DNA from: Mesorhizobium sp. INR15
GTDB lineage: Bacteria > Pseudomonadota > Alphaproteobacteria > Rhizobiales > Rhizobiaceae
DNA length: 64,000 nt
Direction: 5' to 3'
Assembly (NCBI RefSeq): GCF_015500075.1
Contig: NZ_CP045496.1
Coordinates: forward strand, 2,614,001-2,678,000
Part shown: piece by piece, positions 17,407-26,700 of the stretch
How the letters are laid out: each line of letters opens with the position of its first letter
Position numbering within the stretch: position 1 is the stretch's first letter
Translations under genes and position numbers: made by a program
The notes under the pieces: generated by a model
The model's database searches: none
The model's input: the letters and a program-made list of their open reading frames with translations, nothing else
What the model was told of the DNA's origin: nothing

Positions 17407-18656
17407 ACCCCATTCTCGCACGCTTTCAGGACCAGCCGGCACTCATCGAAGAAGGCCACAGCGCCTGGCTCGAAGGCTGCCTGTCTGCCGTCGCCGCTCG
17501 CCTCGGCGAACTGGAAAAGGCCGACGCCGCCGCAGCGGATAGCTTCTGGTTCGCGGAAGACGATTGGCGTGCCTACTATCGCCCCTACGTGGTGAAGAAC
17601 GGCATCCTGCATGTCCCGGTCAAGGGCGTGTTGCTCAACGATTTCACCTACGCCTACGGCAACTACGCCACCGGCTACGAATACATCTATCAGGCCGTCA
17701 AGCGCGGCGTGGAAGACTCCAACGTCAAGGGTATCGCGCTAGTCGTGAACTCGGGCGGCGGCATGGTCTCGGGCAACTTCGACCTGGTGGACCGCATCTT
17801 TGCGTTCCGTGGCAAGAAGCCGATCCGTGGCTTTGCCGCAGAGCACGCCTACTCGGCCGCCTACAACATCATTTCCGCCGCCGATCACGTCACGGTCGCG
17901 CGCACTGGTGGTGTCGGCTCGATCGGCGTTGTCGTCGTCGCACTGGAATATTCCAAGATGCTCGAAGCCTCGGGCATCACGGTCAACATCATCCGCTCCA
18001 CGCCCGACAAGATGGAGGGCAATCCCTACGAAAAACTGTCGGAGGGCGCGCGCGAGCGGATTCAAGAGCGCGTGGATGAATTCCACAAGCAGTTCGTCAC
18101 GTCAGTGGCGAGGAACAGGTCATTGGAGTTTGAGGCGGTCGATGCGACCAAGGCTCATACCTTCATGGCTCAACAGGCGATCGACAACGGGCTTGCCGAT
18201 GAAATCGGGGCTCTCGACGACGCCATAACGGCCTTTGAGGCCACTTTCTCAGAAGGAGATGAACAGATGGCCGAAATCACTCAGGCCGACCTCGACACTG
18301 CCGTTGCCGCTGCACACACCAAGGGCATCGCCGAAGGCAAAGCGGAAGGTGCCAAGGACGGCGCCGCTGCCGCACTTGTTCGTATTAACGCGATTATCGG
18401 CAGCGACGCCGGCAAGGCGCGTCCGAAGGCAGCACTCGGCGCAGCGCTGAAGACCAGCATGGCGGCCGACGAAGCTACCGCCTACCTGGCCGATCTGCCC
18501 GCAGAGGCGGCCGTCACCGCTGGCGCTCCCGAAGGAATGCTGCGGCTGGCGATGGAGAACGGCGGCGCCGGCATCAGCGCTGACGCCGACGCAGACGAGA
18601 AGGACACGGAAATGAGCCGCGCCGCAAAGACGCTCGCAATGGTCAAGGGCAAGTAA
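17403..18656 (+). CDS. S49-family head maturation protease (lambda gpC type) fused to scaffold
   Basis: A 417-residue protein. Residues 60-275 form a ClpP/SppA-like S49 domain: NSGGGMVSGN, then the nucleophile Ser in HAYSAAYNIISAADH, then TGGVGSIGVVV. The C-terminal 130 residues are Ala/Lys/Asp-rich and helical as expected for a scaffold. As in lambda C/Nu3, an internal start at 18267 should make the scaffold alone. The protease cleaves capsid assembly proteins during head maturation. The ATG overlaps the portal stop. Confidence 0.9.
   Translation: MNPILARFQDQPALIEEGHSAWLEGCLSAVAARLGELEKADAAAADSFWFAEDDWRAYYRPYVVKNGILHVPVKGVLLNDFTYAYGNYATGYEYIYQAVKRGVEDSNVKGIALVVNSGGGMVSGNFDLVDRIFAFRGKKPIRGFAAEHAYSAAYNIISAADHVTVARTGGVGSIGVVVVALEYSKMLEASGITVNIIRSTPDKMEGNPYEKLSEGARERIQERVDEFHKQFVTSVARNRSLEFEAVDATKAHTFMAQQAIDNGLADEIGALDDAITAFEATFSEGDEQMAEITQADLDTAVAAAHTKGIAEGKAEGAKDGAAAALVRINAIIGSDAGKARPKAALGAALKTSMAADEATAYLADLPAEAAVTAGAPEGMLRLAMENGGAGISADADADEKDTEMSRAAKTLAMVKGK
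18267..18656 (+). CDS. Internally initiated scaffold protein (Nu3-like)
   Basis: An in-frame ATG inside the protease gene is preceded by AGAAGGAGATGAACAG, a strong Shine-Dalgarno site eight bases upstream. The 129-residue product (MAEITQADLDTAVAAAHTKG...) is alanine-rich and helical, matching lambda Nu3, which is made the same way. Initiation is inferred from the site and the precedent. Confidence 0.75.
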   Translation: MAEITQADLDTAVAAAHTKGIAEGKAEGAKDGAAAALVRINAIIGSDAGKARPKAALGAALKTSMAADEATAYLADLPAEAAVTAGAPEGMLRLAMENGGAGISADADADEKDTEMSRAAKTLAMVKGK

Positions 18657-18693
18657 GCCCAAGGCGCAACCGAAGCCGTAAGGAGAAGACGAA

Positions 18694-19146
18694 ATGACTG
18701 TCAATCTTCCGAACCTCGGTCCTTCCGCTGGCGTTCCGTCGCAGTGGACCGACACCATCAACCCAGTCCTCGAAGGGCTGATTGTCGGCGAAACGCCGGC
18801 CGTCGTCACTCAGGACATGCAACTGGCAGCCAGCCAGACGCTCGAAGCCTATACCCCGGTTGGGTTTGACGGCTCGGGCAACCTGGTTGCGGCGTTGCTG
18901 GATACCGGCACCCCGGCGAACAGCATCAAGGCAATCGGCATCACGCTCTACAAGATCGTGGTTCCGGGTGGTCAGAACCCCGGCGTGCCGATCCTGCGCT
19001 CGGCTTGCCTCGCAAAGCACATGATCGCCTGGCCGGCCAGCTTCGACACGGATGCGAAGAAGTTCGCAGCCTTTGCCGGCGCGCCTACTCCCACCAACAT
19101 CGTCGTGCGCGAAGTTTACTTCGGCTCGACCGTGGCTGCCCCGTAA
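18694..19146 (+). CDS. Head decoration protein (lambda gpD type)
   Basis: 150 residues. The pattern of ATP/QDMQLAASQTLEAYTPVGF, then a segment running to PILRSACLAKHMI, fits the gpD family that trimerises on the capsid surface after expansion. Slightly longer than lambda gpD (110 residues). AAGGAG lies 8-10 bases before the ATG. Position between protease/scaffold and capsid genes matches lambda. Confidence 0.85.
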   Translation: MTVNLPNLGPSAGVPSQWTDTINPVLEGLIVGETPAVVTQDMQLAASQTLEAYTPVGFDGSGNLVAALLDTGTPANSIKAIGITLYKIVVPGGQNPGVPILRSACLAKHMIAWPASFDTDAKKFAAFAGAPTPTNIVVREVYFGSTVAAP

Positions 19147-19202
19147 TCGAGCGACCGATCGTCGTTCACCGTTAAACTCGAACTCGAAGGAAACCAGCCA
19201 TC

Positions 19203-20297
19203 ATGGCAATCGAGCTTTGGACTCCCAAGGAACTGTACACCTTGCGGCAGGACGATCGATTCAAGTCGATTCCGTCCTACTTCCTGGATACGTTCTTCAC
19301 GCAGACCCACTTCTCGGAAGACGGCGCAATCCGCTTTGCGGACCTGCCCGATTCCGATCGCTTCCTGGCGCCGTTCGTCCTGCCCTATGAACAGGGCAAG
19401 CCGATGCAGAACGCCAAGGCCGAGTCCATCTCGGAAATCACCGCGCCGTACATCAAGATCAAGAACGCGATCCGTCCGACCGACCTGAAGAACGTCCGCC
19501 CTTCGGAAATCTTCATCAACGCCGGCCGCGCTCCCACGCTTCGCGAGAAGTACGACATGCGCGTTTCCGAGATCACTGAAATGCACAACCGCGCGATCGA
19601 CGTGCGTGAAGCCTGGATGGCTGCGCGGGCGTTCATCGACGGGAAGGTGCAGATCAGCTACGATCGCGATCAGGGCGCCAAACATCCGTCCGTCCTGCTC
19701 GACTTCGGCCGCGCGGCGGGTCACACCGTCGTCAAGTCGAGCGCATACTGGAGCGATCCGGCAACCGACATCCTCAGTGATATCGAAGGGTGGATGAACA
19801 CCATGTTCCTCGCCAGCGGCGGCGGCTCTGCCGCGCAGCTGATCGTGGGTGCTTCCGTCGCCCCGCTGTTCCGCAAGAACACGGGCGTCAAGGCTGCGCT
19901 CGACACCAACTACCGGGGTAATGACACCGTGTCGATCTCGCTCGGTATCATGCGGATGGAGCAGCCGCTGACCTACATCGGCCAGCTTGCCTCCGGTCTG
20001 AGCGTGTGGGCCTACAAGGACACTGTCGACGTGCCGGATGGCGCTGGCGGCAAGACCAAGATCGACCTGCTCAATCCGAAGGACGTTCTGCTCGTCGCGC
20101 CTGGCGCAACCGGCGTGAAGTGCTACGGCGCTATCTTCGACAACGACGCCATCAAGAGCGGTCTGTCGAATGCCCGCGTATTCGGCAAGTCGTTCAAGAC
20201 CGACGATCCCGGTGACGACTGCCTGATGCACCAGGCGTCGCCGCTGCCGGTTCCGCTCTACCCGAACCGGACCTTCAAGGCTCGCGTGCTGGCGTAA
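19203..20297 (+). CDS. Major capsid protein (lambda gpE type)
   Basis: 364 residues with the gpE family opening (ELYTLRQDDRFKSIPSYFLDTFF), the E-loop region with EISEITAPYIKIKNAIRP, and the C-terminal KTDDPGDDCLMHQASPLPVPLYPNRTF. It builds the icosahedral shell. A GAAGGAAA site precedes the ATG. A terminator follows directly, giving high expression of the head genes upstream. Confidence 0.93.
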   Translation: MAIELWTPKELYTLRQDDRFKSIPSYFLDTFFTQTHFSEDGAIRFADLPDSDRFLAPFVLPYEQGKPMQNAKAESISEITAPYIKIKNAIRPTDLKNVRPSEIFINAGRAPTLREKYDMRVSEITEMHNRAIDVREAWMAARAFIDGKVQISYDRDQGAKHPSVLLDFGRAAGHTVVKSSAYWSDPATDILSDIEGWMNTMFLASGGGSAAQLIVGASVAPLFRKNTGVKAALDTNYRGNDTVSISLGIMRMEQPLTYIGQLASGLSVWAYKDTVDVPDGAGGKTKIDLLNPKDVLLVAPGATGVKCYGAIFDNDAIKSGLSNARVFGKSFKTDDPGDDCLMHQASPLPVPLYPNRTFKARVLA

Positions 20298-20319
20298 GCC
20301 AGACTGACGCGACAAACAG

Positions 20320-20349
20320 CGGCCCGGCAAATCGTTGTCGGGCCGTTTT
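20320..20349 (+). terminator. Terminator after the major capsid gene
   Basis: CGGCCCG / CGGGCCG stem with a 12-base loop and a TTTT tail, in the 75-base gap after the capsid stop. The long loop makes it a moderate, perhaps partial, terminator. Confidence 0.6.
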
Positions 20350-20372
20350 CTCAAAACCGGAGACCACCGCAA

Positions 20373-20714
20373 ATGTACATCAAGGCAATTCACACCATTC
20401 AGCGCGATCCAAAAGACACGCCGCCAGTCATCCATGCGGGTGCTGTCGGGGAACTGCACGGGACCGAACTGGAATCAATGCTGGCTGCCAACGCCGCCGT
20501 GGAAGCCACCGAGGCCGACCTGGTGAAGGCAGGTATCATTCCTGAAGCCGCCGACAAGGCTGCTGCTGAGCAGGCCGAGCGGGATGCCGTTGAGCTTGCA
20601 GCAATGGAAGCCGCCGACAAGGCTGCTGCCGAGAAGGAAGCCTCCGACAAGACTGCCGCTGACAAAAAGGGCAAAGGCAAGAAGGCCGCTGCCGACGACG
20701 AGTCGCTGGTCTGA
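20373..20714 (+). CDS. gpFI-like small protein with Ala/Lys/Asp-rich tail
   Basis: 113 residues between the capsid gene and the head-tail connector, the position of lambda FI. The N-terminal 60 residues look folded; the remainder is a charged low-complexity helix (AADKAAAEKEASDKTAADKK). The very end, DDESLV, faintly resembles the DDDDLLV tail of two early proteins. In lambda, FI assists packaging; that role is inferred only from position. Confidence 0.5.
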   Translation: MYIKAIHTIQRDPKDTPPVIHAGAVGELHGTELESMLAANAAVEATEADLVKAGIIPEAADKAAAEQAERDAVELAAMEAADKAAAEKEASDKTAADKKGKGKKAAADDESLV

Positions 20715-21124
20715 TGGCCGGTTGGCGCGAACAGAAGCAGAAGGCTCTCGCGGATATCCACGGGACCTTCGAGATTCCGGCCGTGTACCTCACGCACGCT
20801 GCCGGCACGCCTGTTCGCGTCAACGTCCGTCTCCACCTTGCGCAGGTCGTGCAGCAGAACCAAATCGACGACTGGTCGAACGGTGCCACGGTGCTCGACA
20901 TGACTAATCGCATCAAATTTCAGAAAACGTTGGCCCTGCCGAAGGTCCACACCCGCGCATATGTCATCTTTGGAAACTCCGAAGCCTACATCACCGGCCC
21001 AAGCAAGCCCGAACGCGAGGGTTACATTTGGGTGGAAGTCTCCGAGGTTCCCCAAGCTGACCTGACCGCGCTGCTCTCATCGGTTGATACGACCGGAACC
21101 GTTTGGGAAGGCATCATCTCTTGA
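20714..21124 (+). CDS. Head-tail connector (gpFII-like by position)
   Basis: 136 residues. It opens with a helix then beta strands (EIPAVYLTH, RVNVRLHLAQVV). Order (capsid, FI-like, this, Z-like, U-like, tail tube) matches lambda, supporting an FII-type connector that seals the filled head and binds the tail. ATG overlaps the preceding stop by one base. Sequence similarity to lambda FII is not obvious to me. Confidence 0.6.
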   Translation: MAGWREQKQKALADIHGTFEIPAVYLTHAAGTPVRVNVRLHLAQVVQQNQIDDWSNGATVLDMTNRIKFQKTLALPKVHTRAYVIFGNSEAYITGPSKPEREGYIWVEVSEVPQADLTALLSSVDTTGTVWEGIIS

Positions 21125-21735
21125 GCGCGGCTGTGATCGTTCTGGAATTCGACAAGGTATCATTCATCAAGGAAATGAGCCCTGCCGTCGATACCGCGCT
21201 GACCCGAGCGCTCAACCGGACAGCGGATCGAGACCGCACCAAGTTCGCCCGAGCCGCGCGCACTCAGATCAATTTTCCCGCCTCCTACGTCTCGCCCTCA
21301 AACAAACGACTGTGGGTGAAGACTCGCGCTCGCAAGGGCGCGTTTACCACCGTGATCGAGGGACGCGGCACGCCAACCTCGCTCGCCCGTTTCAGCAAGC
21401 AGAGCGCCTTGGCTGGCGGAACTCGCCACCGTGGCGGCAAGATCAACGTGACGGTGAAGCCCGGCCAAACGAAATCTATCAGCCGCGCTTTCATCATTCG
21501 TCTCAAGAACAACAATCTTGGCCTGGCCGTGCGAACAAACGGCTCAGCGCCTCACGGCGCCTACAGGCCAAAGCCGATCGGCAAGAACCTATGGCTGCTT
21601 TACGGGCCATCTGTTGACCAGGCTCTGAGCGCCGCGTCGAAGGACGGCGGCGTCTTCGAGGAAATGAGCGACGACTCGTTGGAATTCCTTGAAGCCGAAT
21701 TTAACCGCCAAATGGAGTTGCTGGAAAATGGCTGA
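21121..21735 (+). CDS. Minor tail protein Z-like
   Basis: 204 residues if started at the TTG (21121) that overlaps the previous stop; a GTG at 21133 is the alternative. The basic N-terminal region with ALNRTADRDRTKFARAARTQINFPASYV resembles the prophage minor tail protein Z family, which sits at the head-proximal tail end. The end is acidic (SDDSLEFLEAEFNRQMELL). Confidence 0.65.
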   Translation: MSAAVIVLEFDKVSFIKEMSPAVDTALTRALNRTADRDRTKFARAARTQINFPASYVSPSNKRLWVKTRARKGAFTTVIEGRGTPTSLARFSKQSALAGGTRHRGGKINVTVKPGQTKSISRAFIIRLKNNNLGLAVRTNGSAPHGAYRPKPIGKNLWLLYGPSVDQALSAASKDGGVFEEMSDDSLEFLEAEFNRQMELLENG

Positions 21736-22270
21736 TGACGTGCTGCCCGATCCTTTCCGTCTGCGCGTGGCCAAGGCGTTTTGCGGCGTGCTCAAGAGCA
21801 TCGCGCCGTCCAACGGCTACCGGCTCGACTTCTCGGATTTTACCGACGACGCCGGCCGGCCGGCCGAACGCGTGTTTCGCGGCCGAACGATCTACGGGGA
21901 GAACGATCCGTTGCCGATGCTATCGGTCCTGGAAGACCCGCGTTCCCGCGATCCCAATAACGCCAGCGGATCAGTGTTGGCCGGGAACCAGTGGCGGTTA
22001 CTGATCCAAGGGTTCGTGCCCGACGACAAGATGCATCCGCTCGATCCTGCGTACATCGCATCAGCAGAAGTCGTCTCGGCACTTGCCAAGGCGAAAAAAG
22101 TCAAGGATTACAATTTCCTCGGTCTCGGGAACGTCGGTCCCTGCGTGACTGGCATCTCGATCGGAGAGCCCGTTCATCGTCCACCCGACGATGAAGTTTC
22201 CGCCGTCGCATATTTTCTGGTCCCGGTGACTCTCACCCTGGCAGAAAATCTTGAGACACCTTTCGCTTAA
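21728..22270 (+). CDS. Tail completion protein, gpU-like by position
   Basis: 180 residues; the ATG overlaps the preceding stop and follows a GGAG site. No strong motif is visible; the segment GRTIYGENDPLPMLSVLEDPR and ends in beta strands (VAYFLVPVTLTLAENL) agree with small tail terminator proteins. It precedes the tail tube gene, the expected place for gpU, which caps tail growth. Confidence 0.6.
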   Translation: MADDVLPDPFRLRVAKAFCGVLKSIAPSNGYRLDFSDFTDDAGRPAERVFRGRTIYGENDPLPMLSVLEDPRSRDPNNASGSVLAGNQWRLLIQGFVPDDKMHPLDPAYIASAEVVSALAKAKKVKDYNFLGLGNVGPCVTGISIGEPVHRPPDDEVSAVAYFLVPVTLTLAENLETPFA

Positions 22271-22277
22271 TCTAAAA

Positions 22278-22292
22278 TCACGTTATACGTGA
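22278..22292. promoter_or_regulatory. Operator upstream of the tail tube gene
   Basis: TCACGTTATACGTGA, a perfect dyad in its arms, lies 24 bases before the tail tube start and just upstream of its AAAAGGAG site. Confidence 0.65.
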
Positions 22293-22316
22293 TATTCACG
22301 AAAAGGAGAATGCCAG

Positions 22317-23099
22317 ATGGATACCCAATCTCGAAATCTCGTCGTTCCGCGTGGAAAGGCGTTCTTCGCGCGCTTCCTGCCCGGCACGCAGAACCCCGGC
22401 CCGTTGCGCGAACTCGGCAACTGCCCCGAACTCACGCTGACGGCCGCCGCCACCACTCTGAAGAACTATTCTTCGCAGGCTGGTCTGCAGGTGCTGGACG
22501 AGGAAATCCCGATCACGACCGCGCTCAACGGCACCGTTCAGACCAACGATATGCGTCCCGAGAATGTGTCGTACTGGTTCATGGGTGCCGTATCCACGAT
22601 CTCGGCGACGGCTTTGACTGCCCAAGTCGAGACGTACTTGCTGGTGAAGGCCGGCGACACGTTCCAGGTTGGTCGCTCGACCGCCAATCCGACCGGCGCG
22701 CGTAAGCTGACCAACGTGGAAGTCACGGACGGCGCCCCGACCACACCCGCAACGCTCGTTCTCGGCACCGACTACGAGGTCGACGCGGAACTCGGTCTCG
22801 TCACAGCGCTGCTCGACGCGGCGAAGTGGGTGGTCAACTTCGACACGCTGGTTTCGACGCGCCAGCAGATCGCCGCAAGCGTTTCCCAGGTCGAGGGAGA
22901 ACTGAAATTCATCTCCTTCAACGCATTTGGTGAGCAGGCAGACATCACGCTTCCGCGTGTCAGTCTCGCACCGAACGGCGATATGGCGCTGGTCAACGAC
23001 CCGGAATCGCCGGCTTGGCAGACGATGGGTCTGACCGTGACAGCGCTCAAGAAGGGCAACCTGGCGCTCGCTTATCGCGACGGCCGGCCGGCAGCGTAA
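22317..23099 (+). CDS. Major tail tube protein (lambda gpV-like)
   Basis: 260 residues. The N-terminal part (GKAFFARFLPGTQNPGPLRELGNCPELTLTA broken at about residue 40) is typical of siphophage tail tube proteins, with a beta-rich body and a second domain (about 120-220) possibly Ig-like in role. A strong AAAAGGAG site precedes the ATG. It forms the tube through which DNA passes; expression is expected to be high, fitting its own operator-linked start. Confidence 0.8.
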   Translation: MDTQSRNLVVPRGKAFFARFLPGTQNPGPLRELGNCPELTLTAAATTLKNYSSQAGLQVLDEEIPITTALNGTVQTNDMRPENVSYWFMGAVSTISATALTAQVETYLLVKAGDTFQVGRSTANPTGARKLTNVEVTDGAPTTPATLVLGTDYEVDAELGLVTALLDAAKWVVNFDTLVSTRQQIAASVSQVEGELKFISFNAFGEQADITLPRVSLAPNGDMALVNDPESPAWQTMGLTVTALKKGNLALAYRDGRPAA

Positions 23100-23105
23100 G
23101 GCACG

Positions 23106-23537
23106 ATGATGGGTCAGTTGGAGACGCTGATTATCCCATCCGAGACCGTGGCAGTCGGGAGCGCTTCGCTCACGGTCTACGGTCTCGGCGTGGTCCACAT
23201 TACGCACATCGTTCGCCATCATCGCGCAGTTTTGGACCAACTCTACAACGATGCCATCGTGGGCAAGTTGGAAGGAAGCGTTGAGCAGATCGCTATGTCG
23301 ATCATCGACGATTTCGCCCCGCTTGCAGCCATGGTCATCGCCTGTGGAACTGGTGCGCCGACGCAGACGGAGAAGGCTGCCCAATTGCCATTCTCCGTTC
23401 AGGTCGACGCCATCGAGAAGATCGTGCGCCTGACGCTGGTAGGTGAAGGTGGGCTGGAAAAATTGATGGAGATCGTCGCCAGGGCGATGTCAGCAACGGC
23501 AAAGCTGACATCCCTGTCAACCTCGGACGCTGGATAA
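23106..23537 (+). CDS. Tail assembly chaperone (gpG-like)
   Basis: 143 residues, mainly helical, located between the tail tube and tape measure genes. In lambda this position holds gpG, part of which is extended by a -1 frameshift into gpGT. Here the -1 frame is open from 23447 and overlaps the end of this gene by about 90 bases. The sequence itself (IDDFAPLAAMVIACGTG, KIVRLTLVGEGGLEKLMEIV) matches pre-tape-measure chaperones in style. Confidence 0.75.
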   Translation: MMGQLETLIIPSETVAVGSASLTVYGLGVVHITHIVRHHRAVLDQLYNDAIVGKLEGSVEQIAMSIIDDFAPLAAMVIACGTGAPTQTEKAAQLPFSVQVDAIEKIVRLTLVGEGGLEKLMEIVARAMSATAKLTSLSTSDAG

Positions 23538-23788
23538 CAGGTGTCCGACGCCAGGTCAGCCTTTTGGTTGATCACGGACACCCTGACGCACTGTCATATC
23601 CAATCTGGAAGGTTTTTGAAGAAGCAAGTTTTGTGGTCAAACGCATCAACGCTCACATGGCCATGCAGACATCACTTCTTCAGATGGCGCTCTCCACCAT
23701 TCCTAACATGAGCGTGAAAGACAGCGCCCGAAAGACTGCCGCCAGGGAACTCTCAAAGCACTTGAAGGGCATGATCGATGGCGAATGA
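23456..23788 (+). CDS. Frameshift extension of the tail chaperone (gpGT-like)
   Basis: The -1 frame relative to the gpG-like gene is open from 23447 to the stop at 23788 and lacks any ATG; its only early start is a TTG at 23564. A run GGAAAAATTG at 23456-23465 lies in the overlap and could act as a non-canonical slippery site (P-site GAA, A-site AAA). The extension contains YPIWKVFEEASFVVKRIN, a sequence style typical of gpGT C-termini. It ends inside the tape measure start. The shift is inferred, not proven. Confidence 0.6.
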   Translation, partial: GKIDGDRRQGDVSNGKADIPVNLGRWITGVRRQVSLLVDHGHPDALSYPIWKVFEEASFVVKRINAHMAMQTSLLQMALSTIPNMSVKDSARKTAARELSKHLKGMIDGE

Positions 23789-26700
23789 AAGAGTCGTAGA
23801 GTTCGCCGTAAAGGCGCGCGACGAATACTCGGCTGTCCTGAACAACCTTGGGCAGCAGCAGGCGAAATTGTCCGCCGCTGCCCAAGCTGCCAGCAAAATA
23901 CGCGTGGCAGACAACGAGATCACGGTTGCCACCAACAACTATAAGCGCTTGACCAGCGAGGTCGATCGCTACAAGACCGCACTGGAAAACGGCAGGAAGT
24001 CCGGCTCGCTCAGCGCATCTGAAATGCGCGAGCTTGCTGACACGATTTCGCTCACGCGCAAGCGGTCGTTGGAAGCCATCACCACCCTGAACCAGCATCG
24101 TGTTGCACTGGACGGCCTGACCGGCGTGACCAGGAGCGGCTTTGGTGCCTTCAATCAAATGGCGACGGCCCTAGAACGCGATAATGTCGAACTGAACGCC
24201 ATGAGCGCAGCGTCGACTGCGGCGGGCACTGCACAGGGCATCCTTAAAAAGAAGGTTGACGCGACCAACGTCTCACTCGGGCGTCAGGCGGTGGCATCCG
24301 GTTCAAAGATCGGTAGCGGCGTAAGGGCACCCCTCTCAAACGGCGCCAAGGGCGAAGCCCAAAGTGTCGATGTCTTCGGTCTTAAGCCCTACCAGTTGAC
24401 GAACCTCGGCTACCAGATCAATGACGTTATTTCCGGCCTGGCGATGGGTCAGCGGCCGTTGCAGGTCTTCTCGCAACAGGCCGGCCAGTTCGCACAAATC
24501 TGGCCGAACGTCATGGTCACGCTCGCGCGCTCGATCCCGATCATTGCGGGCGTTGGTGCCGTATTGGCACCGTTCATCGCGACCGCGCTCCGCTTGAAGA
24601 CAACGGCAGACTCCGTTGCGATCTTCTCGAAGGAACTCGCGATCTCTGCTGACGGCAGCCGATACACGGCCGAGAACCTGGCCGCCGCGACAGACCAGAT
24701 GGGCAAGTTCGGTATAGCCACTAGCAAGGCTCGCGACCTGGTGAAGCAATTCGTCCGCGATGGCGTAGCGGATAAAGACATCGTTCCGTTCGCCAAGATG
24801 GCCCAACAGTTGAGCGCCATCACCGGAGAGGGCGTCGTTGACGCTGGCAAACGCATCTCCACAGCCTTTAGCGGCACGGTCGATAATGTTCGAGTTCTCG
24901 ACAAGCAGTTGAACTTCCTGACGGCTACGCAGTATGCGCAGATTGAGTCCATGGCCAAGAGCGGTAACAGCGCCGGTGCTCTCGGCTTGGCCCAGGACAT
25001 CCTGGCTGGCAAACTGGCAATGAGTGCTGACAAAACTTCGTCTTGGGGCGAGGCGGCTAAGGCTGCCGGGCGCGCATGGGACGATCTTGTGCATATCATC
25101 GAAGATTCGGGTGTCGTCGATGTTATCGCAAAAGAAACCGAAAATGCCGGAAACACGCTCCTAAACATTGCAGGCAAAGTCGAAAGCGTTGTCAAAAAGG
25201 TCCGCAGTGTCTCGAACGCCGTCACCGGCAACGTTGACACGAACGACCTGGATGCCGTGAAGGCGAAGCTCGCGGAGATCAACGGGCAGATCGCCGATCA
25301 GGCGAAGCTCCTGGAATCGGGCCAGGCTGTCTACGCAGATACCAGCGCTTTGGAAGCGCAGCGGGCAGCCCTCGCGGATATTGTCCAGGCGCGCCAAGAC
25401 GAGTTGACGGCTATCAAGGACGGCGCGGCAGCGCAAAAGGAAGTCGCCGATCAGACCGAGGCCGACAAGAAGGCGCGGCTCGACATTCAGGCGGTGCTCG
25501 ACAAGCAGGGCGAGACGCTACTGCTCGAAACCAAACAGGCAAACCTCACCAACCGTGAGCGCTACATTGAGGCCGAACTGCTCAAGGCCAAGAATTCTGC
25601 GCTGGAAGAAGCAAAACGTCTGAACCAGGACATCCTCGGGCTGACTGCGGATCAGACTAAGCAGATTCGTGCGCAGGCAGGGTTGTCATACGACGCCACG
25701 CACAAGAACTACGAGGCTGACTACGTTGCGCAGCGGAATTCAGGATCAGCATCTGCCTCGCAGATGGCCGAAGTGGTCAAGCAGGCCGCCATTCTTGCCG
25801 ACAAGCTGCAACTGAGCACCAAGGATATCCTCACCGCGATCTCCTTCGAGACTAAGGGCACCTTCAACCCTTCGATCGTCGGCGGCGCTGGCGGCAACTA
25901 CCAGGGTCTCATTCAGTTTGGCCCTGGTGCCCGAGAGCGTTACGGCGTGGGTAAGGACTCCTCGATCGCGGCGCAAATGGAGGCCGCAGGCAAGTATCTC
26001 ACCGACGCTGGCGTGAAAGCCGGTGACGGGCTGCTGCAAATCTACGCCGCGATCAACGCTGGTAACGCAAAGAACATCAACGCTTCCGACGAGAAGAATG
26101 GCGGGACGCCCGGCACGGTCCTGGACAAGGTGTCACAGCAGATGGGCGATCATGCTGCCAAGGCCGAAGGGCTGCTGGCGGCTTATCAAGGGGTTGCCGA
26201 TCAGGCCAAGAAGACCCAAGAATACGAGAAGGACTTCACGGCGCGCACGGATGCAGCGCAAGCGGAACTGGAGGCGAAAACCAAGGTTACGCGCCAGGCG
26301 GCCATCAACAAGGCCGTGGTTGATGAGACCAATCGGGCGACGAAGGCTGGTGTCGAACTCACGCAGCAGCAGCTTGACCTGGTGAAGCAGCAGGCCGGCG
26401 CCGAATTTGATCGCGCGCACGCCAACGATCAGGTCAATCAGCTTGTCGCGCAGCGCACGGCTCTGTTCCAGAGCTTGCAGATCGCGCAACAGGCAGGCGA
26501 TCAGGGCAAGGTCGCGAACACCATCGATCTCATTTCGCAGGTCGAGGAAAAGCTGACGAGCGCTATTCCTGCAGCCATCGCCTTTTGGCAGGCTATCGGC
26601 GGCAGCGGTGCGGATCAGGAGATCGCGAAACTCCAAGCCATTCAGGAAGGCATCGGGCAAACGCTGCAGCGGATCGACAAGCAGTTCTTGCCGCAGGCAC

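Noticed and set aside
19116..20459. 447-residue minus-strand ORF
   Set aside because: Mirror of the major capsid gene; composition bias keeps the frame open.
22296..23384. 362-residue minus-strand ORF across the tail tube gene
   Set aside because: Opposite the tail genes, with no ribosome site and no family features.
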